From NCBI GenBank assembly GCA_903822975.1, contig CAIJRD010000017.1, forward strand, positions 1 through 64,000: a stretch of DNA of 64,000 nt. The letters are read 5' to 3'. Positions 1-9,210 of the stretch are shown here, one piece after another. Made by a program: the position numbers and the translations under genes. The notes beneath the pieces are model-generated. The model was not told where the DNA came from. It ran no database searches and saw only the letters and a list, made by a program, of their open reading frames with translations. Source of the DNA: an uncultured Sinobacteraceae bacterium (GTDB lineage Bacteria > Pseudomonadota > Gammaproteobacteria > Nevskiales > Nevskiaceae). Within the stretch, counting starts at the first letter, position 1; each line of letters opens with the position of its first letter.

Positions 1-1161
1 CTTGATGTACGCAGTGGTGTAGGTGATCAGGCTCAGCGGATTGTCGAGCGGATGGCCGACGTTGTCCGGGTCGTCGGCGGAGCCGCCGAAGCTCAAGTTG
101 GCGTAGCGGCCAGTGCCGTTGGTGCCGACGTCATTGGTCGAAAAATAAGTGCCTGGCGTCTGCGCTTCGGTGGGCTGCCATTCCAGTTGATAGAAGCCTT
201 CGAGCGTTGCGTTCTCGAACGGCGCGAAGCTGATATCCACCATGTTGACCGGCGTGAAGTCTTCTTCGAGCTGATTGCCGATGCGATAGAAGTTGTTGGC
301 GTTGATCGGGTTGGCCTGGTTGATCGAGTTGATGACGAGCGTCGTGCTCTCGCCCCAACTGACCGCCTGACGGCCCACCTTGAAAGTGACGTCCTTGTCC
401 TCGGTGAACGGAATCGGCAGCTTGCCGTAGAAGTAGCTGTCGAGATACTGCAGGTTGGTGCCGGCCTGACGCAGCACTTCGCCGTCCGTGCGCTTGCTGC
501 GCACATAAGCGCCGGGACCGTACAGACGTTCACTGATCGGTGCGATCGGCAGGCCCAGGCCGTTGAGCAACTGACCGAGGCCGTTGAGCCCCGGAATCGG
601 CGAACCGACACGGCCGACCTGGTTCAGATTGGCGGCCGTAATTTCGTCCGGGTGCCGCTCGGTCTTGTCGTTGTTGGCGAAATCGTAGAAATACAGGACG
701 CGCGCGAAGAAGCCGAAGTCCTTGTAGGTGAGGGTCAGGTCGGGCGTGACCTTCAACGGCGCCTGGAAAATCGAACCCTTGCCGTAGTTCAGATCGCCAT
801 CGTCGTTGTGCATCGAATACTGACCCGGTTGCGTCGCGAGGTGCGCAGCCGGGTAGGACTGATCGCGGAATACACCCTGGCATTCCTGGTAATAGATGGT
901 GCCGGCACTGCCCTTGGCGGTGCCGCAGACATTCGGGTTGAGGTCGGCCTTGCCGATCAGGTTGACGCTCTGACCCTGCGTACGAAAGCCGGCGCCGGCG
1001 GTCAGGGTCGTGTTGAGCGCGCCGTGAATACCGTCGCCGTCGAACGGTAGCGGCAGATCGAAGTCGATTGCATGAACCGGCAGCGATGCCAGCGCAGCGG
1101 CAACGGCCAACAGCGCGATAGCAGGCGCGCGCCGCGCGGTCATCAGTTTTGGCAAATACAT
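1..1161 (-). CDS. DUF1302 family outer-membrane-type protein, paralog 1 (C-terminus cut by window edge)
   Basis: The first 387 residues of a DUF1302 protein; the frame stays open to base 1, so the rest lies outside the window. It starts at an ATG with a strong GGAGG six bases upstream. Residues 1-31 look like a signal peptide ending in PVHA, followed by IDFDLPLPFDGDGIHGALNTT. Nearly every motif recurs in the neighbouring gene at 1745-4258 (for example the NLIGK, NPNVCGTA, QCQGVFRDQ-type and YFYGKLPIPFT stretches), so the two are tandem paralogs. DUF1302 proteins are known mainly from Gammaproteobacteria beside DUF1329 genes; one lies at 7750-9105. They are predicted exported beta-rich proteins, probably of the outer membrane, but the biochemical role is unproven. 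A link to uptake of hydrophobic compounds is inference only. Confidence 0.88.
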   Translation of the reverse strand, partial: MYLPKLMTARRAPAIALLAVAAALASLPVHAIDFDLPLPFDGDGIHGALNTTLTAGAGFRTQGQSVNLIGKADLNPNVCGTAKGSAGTIYYQECQGVFRDQSYPAAHLATQPGQYSMHNDDGDLNYGKGSIFQAPLKVTPDLTLTYKDFGFFARVLYFYDFANNDKTERHPDEITAANLNQVGRVGSPIPGLNGLGQLLNGLGLPIAPISERLYGPGAYVRSKRTDGEVLRQAGTNLQYLDSYFYGKLPIPFTEDKDVTFKVGRQAVSWGESTTLVINSINQANPINANNFYRIGNQLEEDFTPVNMVDISFAPFENATLEGFYQLEWQPTEAQTPGTYFSTNDVGTNGTGRYANLSFGGSADDPDNVGHPLDNPLSLITYTTAYIK

Positions 1162-1744
1162 CCCTCACCTCCCTATTTTCAGGTCACCGGCCGATTCGGC
1201 AGCCCCGAGCGTTTTCGATAAACGACCGTTCACTCGGTCTTGTGTTTATGGGCCAGGCTTTGGGTGTGCGTGGCCGGGACGAGTATCGTCGATATTTATC
1301 TCGCCACGCCAGTAGTCGGCGTCAAAAACAGGGGGAATTTGAACCAATTGGCGCGTTGATGTCGACCAGGACGCGGAATTGGCGTGAAAGATCTCGCAGG
1401 AGCGCCGACAAACCGATCAGGTTAACAGGGTCGGCGTCAGGTCTGAGCGAACCACCGGGTTCAGGACGGGGGCCGTCCTGGGGCGCGATCGACTGCAGAA
1501 CATGCGGCACGATCCGCCCGTGAATGCCGAACGCCAATCGCGCTCGACCTAGGATTCAGGACTTCGACGGAATCGCGCCTCGAGCGCCGCTCGGGCGTGG
1601 AGTGGGCCGCAACCATCGAACGTACCTGGGCGACCGCGCATACCGCGCGCAGTCGGCGCGGCCGACCTCCTCCCGATGTTTGCCATTGCCTGGCCGCGCA
1701 GCGTTGCCCATCTCGCTGGCGCGAGGCTGGGCGGCGCGGCAACT
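1162..1744. other. Intergenic region between tandem DUF1302 genes, no gene seen
   Basis: About 580 bases without a convincing gene. Frames of 70-125 codons exist on both strands but lack ribosome-binding sites and family resemblance. The region should hold the promoter of the left-hand DUF1302 gene. It also contains a hairpin just past the stop of the right-hand copy (1706-1732). Confidence 0.5.
1706..1732 (-). terminator. Weak hairpin downstream of DUF1302 paralog 2
   Basis: Two five-base-pair helices (GCCCA with TGGGC outside, CTCGC with GCGAG inside) separated by a bulge, twelve bases past the stop codon of the gene at 1745-4258. There is no T-tract, so intrinsic termination is uncertain. 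It could instead protect the 3' end. Confidence 0.35.
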
Positions 1745-4258
1745 CTAGAACTGATACTTGATGAAGGCCTGCGCGAAGTCGCGATCCGACAGCAGGTTGT
1801 ACGCGCCGCCGCCCCAGTACCAGGTGTAGCCGAGGTTGAACGACAGGGAGGATTTGTAGCGCGTCTCCAGCAAGGTATCGACTTCCTTGCGGCCGGCAAC
1901 GAATTCGTAGCCGGGGCCGGGCGACGTGCCCTGGATATCCTGCTTCAGTACCAGCGCCGGATGCAGACCGACATTGCGCAGCACGTTCTCGTAACTGGCC
2001 AGCGCGATCACGCGATAGCCCCAGGAGAATGCGTCGACGAAGCCGGTCAGATCCTGCTGGTGCGGATTGAAGCGCAGGCCGTCGGCGCCATAGGAACAGT
2101 CCGGAATATTCGAGCAGGCCTGCTTCGAGCCGTTGGCGCCGGAGCCGTCGGCGCCGGCCGTGGCTGACAGCGCGGTCGCCGGTCCTTCGATCTGCAGCAG
2201 GTCGAGCTTCGGGAAATCCGGGCTGTAGTCGAAGCCGACTTCGCCCAGCACGATGATCTGGTCCGCGCCGAACGGGTTGTCCGAGGCGCCGAGTACGCGC
2301 GTGATGCCAAGGTCGAGCTGCAGCATCTGGAAGCGCTCGTAACCCTGGATGTAGCCGGGGTTGCTTCGATTCAGCGGCTTTGACAGATCGGTCGCCGGAT
2401 TCTGACCGACGACGCCGCCACGATACGGAATCACGAAGTTCGGAAAGGCGCGCGCCGAGCCCGGCAGGTGGCCGACGATCAGGTTGTAGGTGTCGGCGTA
2501 GCTGCCGGGTGTGCCGGCCGCGTTGGTCACGTAGTCACTGCTGCCGTAAACCTTCACACCGCCGTTGGGCGCATTGCCGATCGACGCACCAAGACTGTTG
2601 TTGATGCCGGTGCCGAGGCAGTGCTGGCTCTGTTGCGAGCAGTTGGTCAGCGTCGGCGCGAACGCCGCGAACGCCAGGTCGGGCGTCGACACCTGCATCG
2701 GCAGGTTCGGCCGGTAGGCCAGTTCGCCCTGCAGCGAGTATTCGCCGACGGTGGTGTTGAAGCTGGCGCCGATCAGGTGGATGTCTTCCGGATATTCGAG
2801 GAAGAACTGAGCGGTGTTCAGCGGAACCGCATCGCTACGACCGCTGCCGCCGGTGAGCGAGGTTGCCAGCGGCGAGTTGGGGCACGCGGTCAGGAACGGC
2901 ACCAGGCTGGTCGACTGCTTCGCGCAGCTGGTCTGTGTCGCGAAGAAACCGAGGTAGGGCAGGCGCGAGTGATAGTTCTCGTAGTACAGCGACAGATCGG
3001 TGCCCTGATTGAGCCAGTCGGCGTAGTAATCGAGCTTGACGCCGAACTGACCCGAGGTGCGTGGCTCCATGTCGCGCGCACGTTGCGCCGCCAGCGATGT
3101 GTAGGTGATCAGGCCCAGCGGATTATCCAGCGGATAGCCGAGGTTGTAAGGGTCGTCGGCGCCGCCGCCGAAGCTCAGATTGAGGAACTTGCCGGTGCCG
3201 TTGGTGCCGATATCGTTCGACGAGAAGTAGGTGCCTGGCGTCTGTGCTTCCGTGGGCTGCCATTCGAGCTGATAAAAGCCTTCGACGGTGACGTTCTCGA
3301 TCGGTGAGAAGCTCATGTCGATCATGTTGATCGGCGTGAAATCTTCTTCGGTCTGATTGCCGATGCGATAGAAGTTGTTGGCGTTGATCGGATTCGCCGC
3401 GTTGATGCTGTTGAATACCAGCGTGGTGCTCTCGCCCCAACTCACACTCTGGCGACCGATCTTGAAGCTCAGTTCCTTGTCGTCGGTATAGGGGATCGGC
3501 AGCTTGCCGTAGAAGTAGCTGTCGAGGTACTGCAGGTTGGTGCCCGACTGCCGCAGTTCCTCGCCGTCGGTGCGCTTGGTCCGCACGTAACCGCCGGGTC
3601 CATAGAGGCGTTGATTGAGCAGCTTGATCGGCACGCCGACATTGCCGAGCAATTGGCCCAGCGTGCTGAGTCCCGGAATCTGCGTGCCCACGCGGCCGAC
3701 CGAATTGACGTTGTCCGGCGTAATTTCGTCCGGGTGACGTTCCATCTTGTCGTTGTTGACGAAGTCGTAGAAATACAGCGCGCGCGCGAAGACGCCGAAC
3801 TTGCCGTAGGTCAGCGTCAGGTCGGGCGTGACCTTCAGGGGCGCCTGGAAAAACGAGCCCTTGTTGTAATTCAGATCGCCATCGTCGTGATTCATCGAGT
3901 AGGCGCCGGGCACCTGCGACAGCCGCGCGGCCGGATAACTCTGATCGCGGAACACGCCCTGGCAATCCTGGTAGTAGATCGTGCCGAGCGAGCCCGGTGC
4001 GGTGCCGCAGACGTTCGGATTGAGTTCGCCCTTGCCGATCAGGTTGACGTTCTGGCCCTGGGTACGAAAGCCGACGCCGGCCGTCAGCGTGGTGTTCAGC
4101 GCAGCGTGAATGCCATCAGCGCCAAATGGCAATGGCACGTCGAAGTCGAGCGCCGAGGCGGTCGGGCTGAGCAAGGCTGCGGCGGTTGCCAGCAGCGCCG
4201 ACAGCAGCCACCGGTCGTGCGTTCCGCGCGCGCGCGCGTCCCCAACAGAATTGCTCAT
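1745..4258 (-). CDS. DUF1302 family outer-membrane-type protein, paralog 2 (complete)
   Basis: An 837-residue complete DUF1302 protein. The ATG is preceded by AGGGAC. The N-terminus has basic residues, a hydrophobic stretch around 17-36 (LLSALLATAAALLSPTASA) and then LDFDVPLPFGADGIHAAL, so it is exported. The rest is rich in Gly, Asn, Tyr and alternating polar/apolar strands, and the protein ends in Phe (IKYQF), as many outer-membrane beta barrels do. That barrel assignment is inference. The N-terminal half closely matches the partial paralog to the left. There are several Cys pairs (for example NPNVCG...QDCQG and CSNIPDCSYG) that could form disulfides in the periplasm or outside. It lies 141 bases downstream of the DUF445 gene on the same strand and may share its transcript. 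Confidence 0.88.
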   Translation of the reverse strand: MSNSVGDARARGTHDRWLLSALLATAAALLSPTASALDFDVPLPFGADGIHAALNTTLTAGVGFRTQGQNVNLIGKGELNPNVCGTAPGSLGTIYYQDCQGVFRDQSYPAARLSQVPGAYSMNHDDGDLNYNKGSFFQAPLKVTPDLTLTYGKFGVFARALYFYDFVNNDKMERHPDEITPDNVNSVGRVGTQIPGLSTLGQLLGNVGVPIKLLNQRLYGPGGYVRTKRTDGEELRQSGTNLQYLDSYFYGKLPIPYTDDKELSFKIGRQSVSWGESTTLVFNSINAANPINANNFYRIGNQTEEDFTPINMIDMSFSPIENVTVEGFYQLEWQPTEAQTPGTYFSSNDIGTNGTGKFLNLSFGGGADDPYNLGYPLDNPLGLITYTSLAAQRARDMEPRTSGQFGVKLDYYADWLNQGTDLSLYYENYHSRLPYLGFFATQTSCAKQSTSLVPFLTACPNSPLATSLTGGSGRSDAVPLNTAQFFLEYPEDIHLIGASFNTTVGEYSLQGELAYRPNLPMQVSTPDLAFAAFAPTLTNCSQQSQHCLGTGINNSLGASIGNAPNGGVKVYGSSDYVTNAAGTPGSYADTYNLIVGHLPGSARAFPNFVIPYRGGVVGQNPATDLSKPLNRSNPGYIQGYERFQMLQLDLGITRVLGASDNPFGADQIIVLGEVGFDYSPDFPKLDLLQIEGPATALSATAGADGSGANGSKQACSNIPDCSYGADGLRFNPHQQDLTGFVDAFSWGYRVIALASYENVLRNVGLHPALVLKQDIQGTSPGPGYEFVAGRKEVDTLLETRYKSSLSFNLGYTWYWGGGAYNLLSDRDFAQAFIKYQF

Positions 4259-4399
4259 CGATAGTCCCTAACTTCGTTGCTTGACCGTTTGCGCGCCCAT
4301 CGGCAGAGCGTTTGCGCGTTGCGGATCTGTCTATATGGGCCAGAACGGCAGCAAGGCCGCGCCCGATAAGACTTTATTCTAGTCCGAAGCCCGACTTCA

Positions 4400-5635
4400 T
4401 TACGAAAAACCAAGCAGCAACTGCAGCCATCCGGCGGCCAGGCCGGTGATCGCGCCCAGCACCAGGAGGATCCATTCATCCTCCTGGAACGCGGGCCGCA
4501 GCAGATCCTGGAATTCGGCTGAACTGAGCGCGCGAATCCGCTGCGCGAAGAGTTGCGACAGCACATTCGCACGATCGCGATTGAAACCGGGGTGCGCCAT
4601 CGCAGAGATCAAGATATCGGCAGCCTGTTGCGTAACGCCGAGCTTGATTCGATCGAACGCCGCCGGCCCGAGCGCCATCTGCAAACTCGTCTTCACCATC
4701 GGTGCGTCGAACAACTGGGCGATGCCGCGCGCAATCAGCTCACGTGCGCGCGGCGCGCCGGGGCCGCTGAAGATGGCGTTGGTGAATTGCCGGATCGTCA
4801 GCAATTCGTCGGACGTCATCTGCGCAAACTTTTCGGCCACTTCGTTCTGTCTGCGCAGGAACAGGCCATGGATATGGATGGGGCCGATTCGCACCGGGTT
4901 CAGCGGACGAAACACCATCGCCAACGCGATCCAGTTGGTGACGAAGCCGAGCACGCCGGCATACAGCGGCAGCAGTCCATGCCAGGGCAGAAAATAGAAC
5001 AGCAGCATTTGCAGCAGGCCGAAGGCGAGGCCGATCCAGAAACTGACGTTGATGATGAAGCGGATCTCCGTGCGGCCGACGGCGCGGAACAGCCGCACCA
5101 TCAGGCCGCGATCGGTTTCCATCTGCGCGCCGATCATGTTGCGCACGTCGATCAGCTGTTCGATTTCGCCGGCCAGCGCCAGGCCGAGCGATTCGACCAT
5201 CGGTGCCACGCTGCGTCGCACTTGCTGGTAGATCTGCGTCTTCACCTGTGGCGGCAGGCTCGCCCAAAGCGCTGCGTTTTCGGCGAACATCAGGTCGTCG
5301 ATGATCTCGTCGACCTGGCCTTCGATCTGCTTGGCAACGTGGCCGGCGATGGCCTGGGGTTGCAGCTGGCGCACCAGTTCACTGACCGAGCCGAGCTTGC
5401 TGATGACGCGATCGACCAGGATGCCGGACATCTTGCGTGCCTTGCGCGGAATCAATCCCTGCCAGCCGAACCAGGGTTTCCAGCCGACGAATTCGATCGG
5501 AAAGAACACCATCTGCATCGCCAGCCAGACATGCGCCCAGGTGACGCACGCTGCGACCAGCGGAATGCTGATCAGCCCCCAGAAATCCGGTCTTGCGCGC
5601 AGTGCCAGCCAGAACGCCAGCAGGGCGTCGATCAA
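4400..5635 (-). CDS. DUF445 family membrane protein
   Basis: A 411-residue DUF445 protein. It begins with a TTG that overlaps the TGA of the preceding gene (TTGA), implying translational coupling. A hydrophobic segment sits near residues 16-50, followed by the family motif FFPIEFVGW...GWQGLIPRK. A second membrane segment with TNWIALAMVFRPLNPVRIG...GLFLRRQNEVAEKFA (about 230-275) repeats the first motif, the internal duplication typical of DUF445. A final hydrophobic helix lies at the very C-terminus (LVLGAITGLAAGWLQLLLGF). The region between is predicted helical and cytoplasmic or periplasmic. The family function is unknown. The neighbours suggest an envelope role. Confidence 0.85.
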   Translation of the reverse strand: MIDALLAFWLALRARPDFWGLISIPLVAACVTWAHVWLAMQMVFFPIEFVGWKPWFGWQGLIPRKARKMSGILVDRVISKLGSVSELVRQLQPQAIAGHVAKQIEGQVDEIIDDLMFAENAALWASLPPQVKTQIYQQVRRSVAPMVESLGLALAGEIEQLIDVRNMIGAQMETDRGLMVRLFRAVGRTEIRFIINVSFWIGLAFGLLQMLLFYFLPWHGLLPLYAGVLGFVTNWIALAMVFRPLNPVRIGPIHIHGLFLRRQNEVAEKFAQMTSDELLTIRQFTNAIFSGPGAPRARELIARGIAQLFDAPMVKTSLQMALGPAAFDRIKLGVTQQAADILISAMAHPGFNRDRANVLSQLFAQRIRALSSAEFQDLLRPAFQEDEWILLVLGAITGLAAGWLQLLLGFS

Positions 5636-6087
5636 GCGCTAGTGTCCAGCTGGCGATATCGATCGAGCGCGCGACTCAGCAGCGGCAGCGCGGCGATCAC
5701 CTCGGCCTCGGCATCGCCGCGGAAGCGCTTGTACATGGATTTCGCGGTGGCGTTCTGCACGGCGGTCATGCGCCGATCGGCCATTGCGACGAGTTCGTTG
5801 GCGACGCGCGAACGGTGTGCCTTCACAGTCGCGTCGAACGATTTACCGGTCGCTACACTCTCAGCGTGGCAGGGCTCGAGTGTGGCGACGATTTCCGGTA
5901 ACAAATGACCGATCACGCGCAGCATGGCATCCGGCCGCGCCGCCTTGATCATGCCGATTCCGGTCTTCATGCCGATGCCGCGCAAGCCGCCGCGACCCGA
6001 AACATATTGCTCGATGACGCCGACGCAGTCGGCAGTAACCAGTCGTTTTCTCGTTTCAACCAGTAAGATGTCGCGCAAATCGGACAT
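5632..6087 (-). CDS. Unknown 151-aa protein, possibly DUF6918-like, coupled to DUF445
   Basis: A 151-residue soluble-looking protein starting MSDLRDILLVETRKRLVTAD, with GGAGAG about 12 bases upstream of the ATG. From memory it resembles the DUF6918 type (Gly-rich GLRGIGMKTGIGMIKAARP segment, then a helical DAMLRVIGHLLPEIVATLEP), but I could not check this. There is no signal peptide or membrane segment; the C-terminal half is helical and charged. Its stop overlaps the TTG start of the DUF445 gene, so both are made from one mRNA. It is transcribed divergently from the ABC1 kinase gene across a 54-base gap, which must hold both promoters. Confidence 0.8.
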   Translation of the reverse strand: MSDLRDILLVETRKRLVTADCVGVIEQYVSGRGGLRGIGMKTGIGMIKAARPDAMLRVIGHLLPEIVATLEPCHAESVATGKSFDATVKAHRSRVANELVAMADRRMTAVQNATAKSMYKRFRGDAEAEVIAALPLLSRALDRYRQLDTSA

Positions 6088-6141
6088 GTCGCCCCACTCT
6101 CCAGACGTTCTATTTGTTGTTGTAGGAATTCGCTTTAAACA

Positions 6142-7548
6142 ATGCCAGACAAAAAGCCGCCGCAGAATAAGCCAAGCATGGATCGACTGGCGACCAAACC
6201 GTTCGAACGCAACCTCGCGCTGACCAAGCTCGGCTTCGGCGCCGGCACCCAGATCGTTGCGCATTCCGTGATGAACGCTTTCCGCGGGCGCATCGAACGC
6301 ACCGAGGCCAACAAGGATTTCTACGCCAAGCAGGCACAGGTGCTGGCCGACGAACTCGGGCGCCTCAAGGGTAGCGTGATGAAGGCCGGTCAGATGCTGT
6401 CCTTGTATGGCCAGTATTTCCTTCCTGAAGAAGCGGTCGATGTGCTTTCGAGCCTGCAAGACGACACCCAGCCGGTCAGCTGGCATGTGGTGGCGCCGGT
6501 GCTGGAAAAGCAGCTCGGGCGCGAGCGCCTGGCCGAACTCGAAATCGACGAGCATCCCCTGGCGGCGGCCTCACTGGGACAGGCGCATCGCGCGCGCCGC
6601 CGCAAGGACGGCCTCGAACTGGTCGTCAAAATTCAGTATCCAGGCGTTGCCGACGCGATCGACAGCGATATCAAGACGCTGTCGCGCCTGCTGGCGATGA
6701 CCCGGCTGGCGCCCAAAGGCCTGGACCTGACCCCAGCGTTCACGGAAGTTCGCGAGATGCTGCATCGTGAAGTGGACTATCTGTCCGAGCGGCGTTTCAC
6801 CGAGGAATTCGCACGCCGGCTGGCCAACGACCGACGCTTCATCGTGCCGCGCGTGCTGGCTGAGTATTCCGGTGAGCGAGTGCTCACCACGACCTACGAG
6901 TCCGGACTTTCGGCTCGGGCGCCGGAGGTGCTGAAGCTTTCGCAGGCCCGACGCAACCGCCTCGGTGCCGGCTTCATCGATCTGTTCCTGTCCGAATTCT
7001 TCGAGTGGAATCTGGTACAGACCGATCCGCATTTCGGCAACTACCGCATTCGCATCGGCGAACGCGCCGACGAAGATCGCATCGTGCTGCTCGACTTCGG
7101 CGCCACCCGTCCGTTCCCGGCGAACTTCGTGCACCAGTACGCCGAGATCGTGCGCGGCGCGATCCAGCGTCAGCCGGCGCGATTACTGCGCGGCGCCATC
7201 GGCATCGGCCTGATGCAGGCTGAATTTCCCGATGCGGTGAAGCAGGCGTTCTCACAGATGTGCGAACTGATCGTCGAGCCGTTCAACGCACGCGAAGACA
7301 GCGGCACCCCGCCGCAGCTGCGCAACAGCAAGGGCGAGTACCGCTGGGCCGATAGCAATCTGCCGATGCGCGTGGCCAACGTCGCCGCGCGCAATGCCTT
7401 GTCGCGCTATTTCCGCGTGCCGCCGCGCGAGATCGTTTTTCTGCACCGGCGAATCGCCGGCGTCTTCATCATGCTGGCAACGATGAACGTCGAACTGAAC
7501 GCCCGCGAACGTGTGCTGTCCGTGTTGGGTCTGGAGGCTGAAACCTGA
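6142..7548 (+). CDS. ABC1/UbiB-like atypical kinase family protein
   Basis: A 468-residue member of the ABC1/AarF/UbiB (ADCK) family. The diagnostic KxGQ-type motif reads KAGQ near residue 82. The Ala-rich nucleotide loop is AAASLGQAH, the lysine strand is VVKIQYPG, the catalytic loop is QTDPHFGNY (about 292-300) and the metal-binding motif is LLDFGATR (about 317). Family members are ATPases acting in isoprenoid-lipid and ubiquinone metabolism. True UbiB carries C-terminal membrane helices that are not evident here, and no ubi genes are nearby. A role in lipid homeostasis of this envelope cluster is therefore more likely than ubiquinone synthesis (inference). The start at 6142 has only a distant AGGA; ATG at 6178 is an alternative. 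Confidence 0.88.
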   Translation: MPDKKPPQNKPSMDRLATKPFERNLALTKLGFGAGTQIVAHSVMNAFRGRIERTEANKDFYAKQAQVLADELGRLKGSVMKAGQMLSLYGQYFLPEEAVDVLSSLQDDTQPVSWHVVAPVLEKQLGRERLAELEIDEHPLAAASLGQAHRARRRKDGLELVVKIQYPGVADAIDSDIKTLSRLLAMTRLAPKGLDLTPAFTEVREMLHREVDYLSERRFTEEFARRLANDRRFIVPRVLAEYSGERVLTTTYESGLSARAPEVLKLSQARRNRLGAGFIDLFLSEFFEWNLVQTDPHFGNYRIRIGERADEDRIVLLDFGATRPFPANFVHQYAEIVRGAIQRQPARLLRGAIGIGLMQAEFPDAVKQAFSQMCELIVEPFNAREDSGTPPQLRNSKGEYRWADSNLPMRVANVAARNALSRYFRVPPREIVFLHRRIAGVFIMLATMNVELNARERVLSVLGLEAET

Positions 7549-7608
7549 AGTGCGCTGCAGCATAGTTAGGTGCGCTGCAACATGCAGATGCGGCCTGAAG
7601 GAACAACC

Positions 7609-7639
7609 CCGCGGCGGCATGGCGTCTGCGCGGCTTTTT
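7609..7639 (+). terminator. Possible weak terminator after ABC1 kinase gene
   Basis: CCGCG and CGCGG can pair around a 15-base loop, followed directly by CTTTTTA. The stem is only five pairs, so this is a weak candidate. Just upstream, GTGCGCTGCA(G/A)CAT occurs twice (7550-7563 and 7570-7583), another short direct repeat. Confidence 0.35.
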
Positions 7640-7749
7640 AGGTAGCATCCGGCAAACGAAAAAAGGCAGTGCCGCTGCAACCATACGCTCAGCGGGTTTG
7701 CGCGCAGACCATCGTAAAGAATCGACACCCTGTGAGGAGATTTTCCGCT

Positions 7750-9105
7750 ATGAAAAAACTGTTGCTGTTGCTGTGCGCTGCGGGTCTGGGCATGTCCGCC
7801 CAACAGGCGGCCGCCAAAGTCGACGCTGCCGAGGCCGGCAAGCTGGGCAAGGAGCTGACGCCAGTCGGCGCCGAAAAAGCCGGGAACAAGGACGGCACCA
7901 TTCCCGAGTGGACCGGTGGCCGCAAGCAGGATGGCGCGCTGTCCGGCGAATTCCCCCACGATGACGCGATCGACGGCGAAAAGCCGACGTTCACGATCAC
8001 GCACGACAACTACACGAAGTACGCCGACAAGCTCACCGAAGGTCACAAAGAGCTGCTGAAGCGCTTTGCCGACTACAAGATGAACGTCTACCCGACGCAC
8101 CGCACGGTGTCTTGGCCGAAGGCGATCTACGATGCCACCGCGAAGAATGCGACCACCTGCGAATTGCAGGGCACCGACATTCCGAACAACTGCACGCTCG
8201 GTTTCCCGTACCCGATTCCGAAGTCCGGCGCCGAGGTGATCTGGAACCATCGTCTGAAATGGCGCGGCGAATCGGTGCGTCGTTTCAACAACCAGTTCAT
8301 CGTGCAGCCGAGCGGCGACTTCCAGGCGACCAAGATTCTGGAGGACGTGAAGTTCTACTACGCCAGCATCAAGAACCCGAAGACGATGACCGCCGGCAAC
8401 GGCGAGTTCCTGCGTTATTTGTCGCACACGCTGGCGCCGCCGCGTCTGGCCGGCACCTTCATTCTGGTGCAGGAAAAGTCCGGTTCGGGTGACGACGGTC
8501 GTGCAGCCTGGCTCTACAGCCCGGGTCTGAAGCGTATCCGCCGCGCACCGACGGTGCAGTACGACAACCCGTACGAAGGCACCGACGGCAACGAGTTCTA
8601 CGATCAGGTCGACCTGTTCAACGGCGCACTCGATCGTTACGACTGGAAGCTGGTCGGCAAGAAAGAGTTCTACCTGCCGTACAACTCGGATCTGATCGCC
8701 GGCAACAAGATCAAGTTTAAGGATCTGATCCGTCCGAAGCATCTGAATCAGGACCTGCCGCGTTACGAACTGCATCGCTACTGGGTGGTGGAAGCCAACC
8801 TCAAGGCTGGCACCAACCACACCTTCAAGAAGCGCCGCATGTACGTCGACGAGGATTCCTGGAACATCGAAGCCGTCGACGATTACGACAATCGCGATCA
8901 GCTCTACAAGTTCCAGGAAGGTCACTTGATCACGGCCGCCAACATTCTGGCTGCGGCGACGGTGCCGGAACTGATCTATGACTTCGCGTCGGGCCGTTAC
9001 TTCATCACCGCTGCGTTCAACGAAGACAAGCCGGTCGACGAGACGGTCAACTTCTCGGACGACTACTTCACCGCCGCGTCGGTGCAGAAGATGAGCACCA
9101 AGTAA
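7750..9105 (+). CDS. DUF1329 family periplasmic protein (LolA-like fold family)
   Basis: A 451-residue DUF1329 protein. The chosen ATG gives a clean signal peptide (MKKLLLLLCAAGLGMSAQQAAA) and has GAGGAGA about ten bases upstream; an upstream in-frame start would bury that leader. The mature part starts with the family signature KVDAAEAGKLGKELTPVGAE and contains NKDGTIPEWTGG, RRFNNQF, YLSHTLAPPRLAGT, WLYSPGLKRIRRAPTVQYDNP and YPLRYELHRYWVVEA-like strands. DUF1329 proteins are predicted to adopt an open beta-barrel related to LolA and are typically encoded next to DUF1302 genes; two such genes lie upstream. This supports a role in carrying lipid or another hydrophobic ligand across the periplasm (inference). 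The gene is followed by a strong terminator. Confidence 0.9.
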   Translation: MKKLLLLLCAAGLGMSAQQAAAKVDAAEAGKLGKELTPVGAEKAGNKDGTIPEWTGGRKQDGALSGEFPHDDAIDGEKPTFTITHDNYTKYADKLTEGHKELLKRFADYKMNVYPTHRTVSWPKAIYDATAKNATTCELQGTDIPNNCTLGFPYPIPKSGAEVIWNHRLKWRGESVRRFNNQFIVQPSGDFQATKILEDVKFYYASIKNPKTMTAGNGEFLRYLSHTLAPPRLAGTFILVQEKSGSGDDGRAAWLYSPGLKRIRRAPTVQYDNPYEGTDGNEFYDQVDLFNGALDRYDWKLVGKKEFYLPYNSDLIAGNKIKFKDLIRPKHLNQDLPRYELHRYWVVEANLKAGTNHTFKKRRMYVDEDSWNIEAVDDYDNRDQLYKFQEGHLITAANILAAATVPELIYDFASGRYFITAAFNEDKPVDETVNFSDDYFTAASVQKMSTK

Positions 9106-9135
9106 GTCGCGAATGCTGAATTAGCGTTTTGTAGC

Positions 9136-9170
9136 AAAGGCCGTCGGACGAAAGTCCGGCGGCCTTTTTT
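9136..9170 (+). terminator. Strong Rho-independent terminator after DUF1329
   Basis: A 14-bp stem with one G-T pair (AAAGGCCGTCGGAC with GTCCGGCGGCCTTT), a GAAA tetraloop, and the stem's own T-run extended to TTTTTT. It lies 30 bases past the DUF1329 stop, so that gene ends its transcript here. Confidence 0.93.
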
Positions 9171-9210
9171 CATTTCCAGACGCGGTGACGCGTCAACCGA
9201 AGGACAGCAC

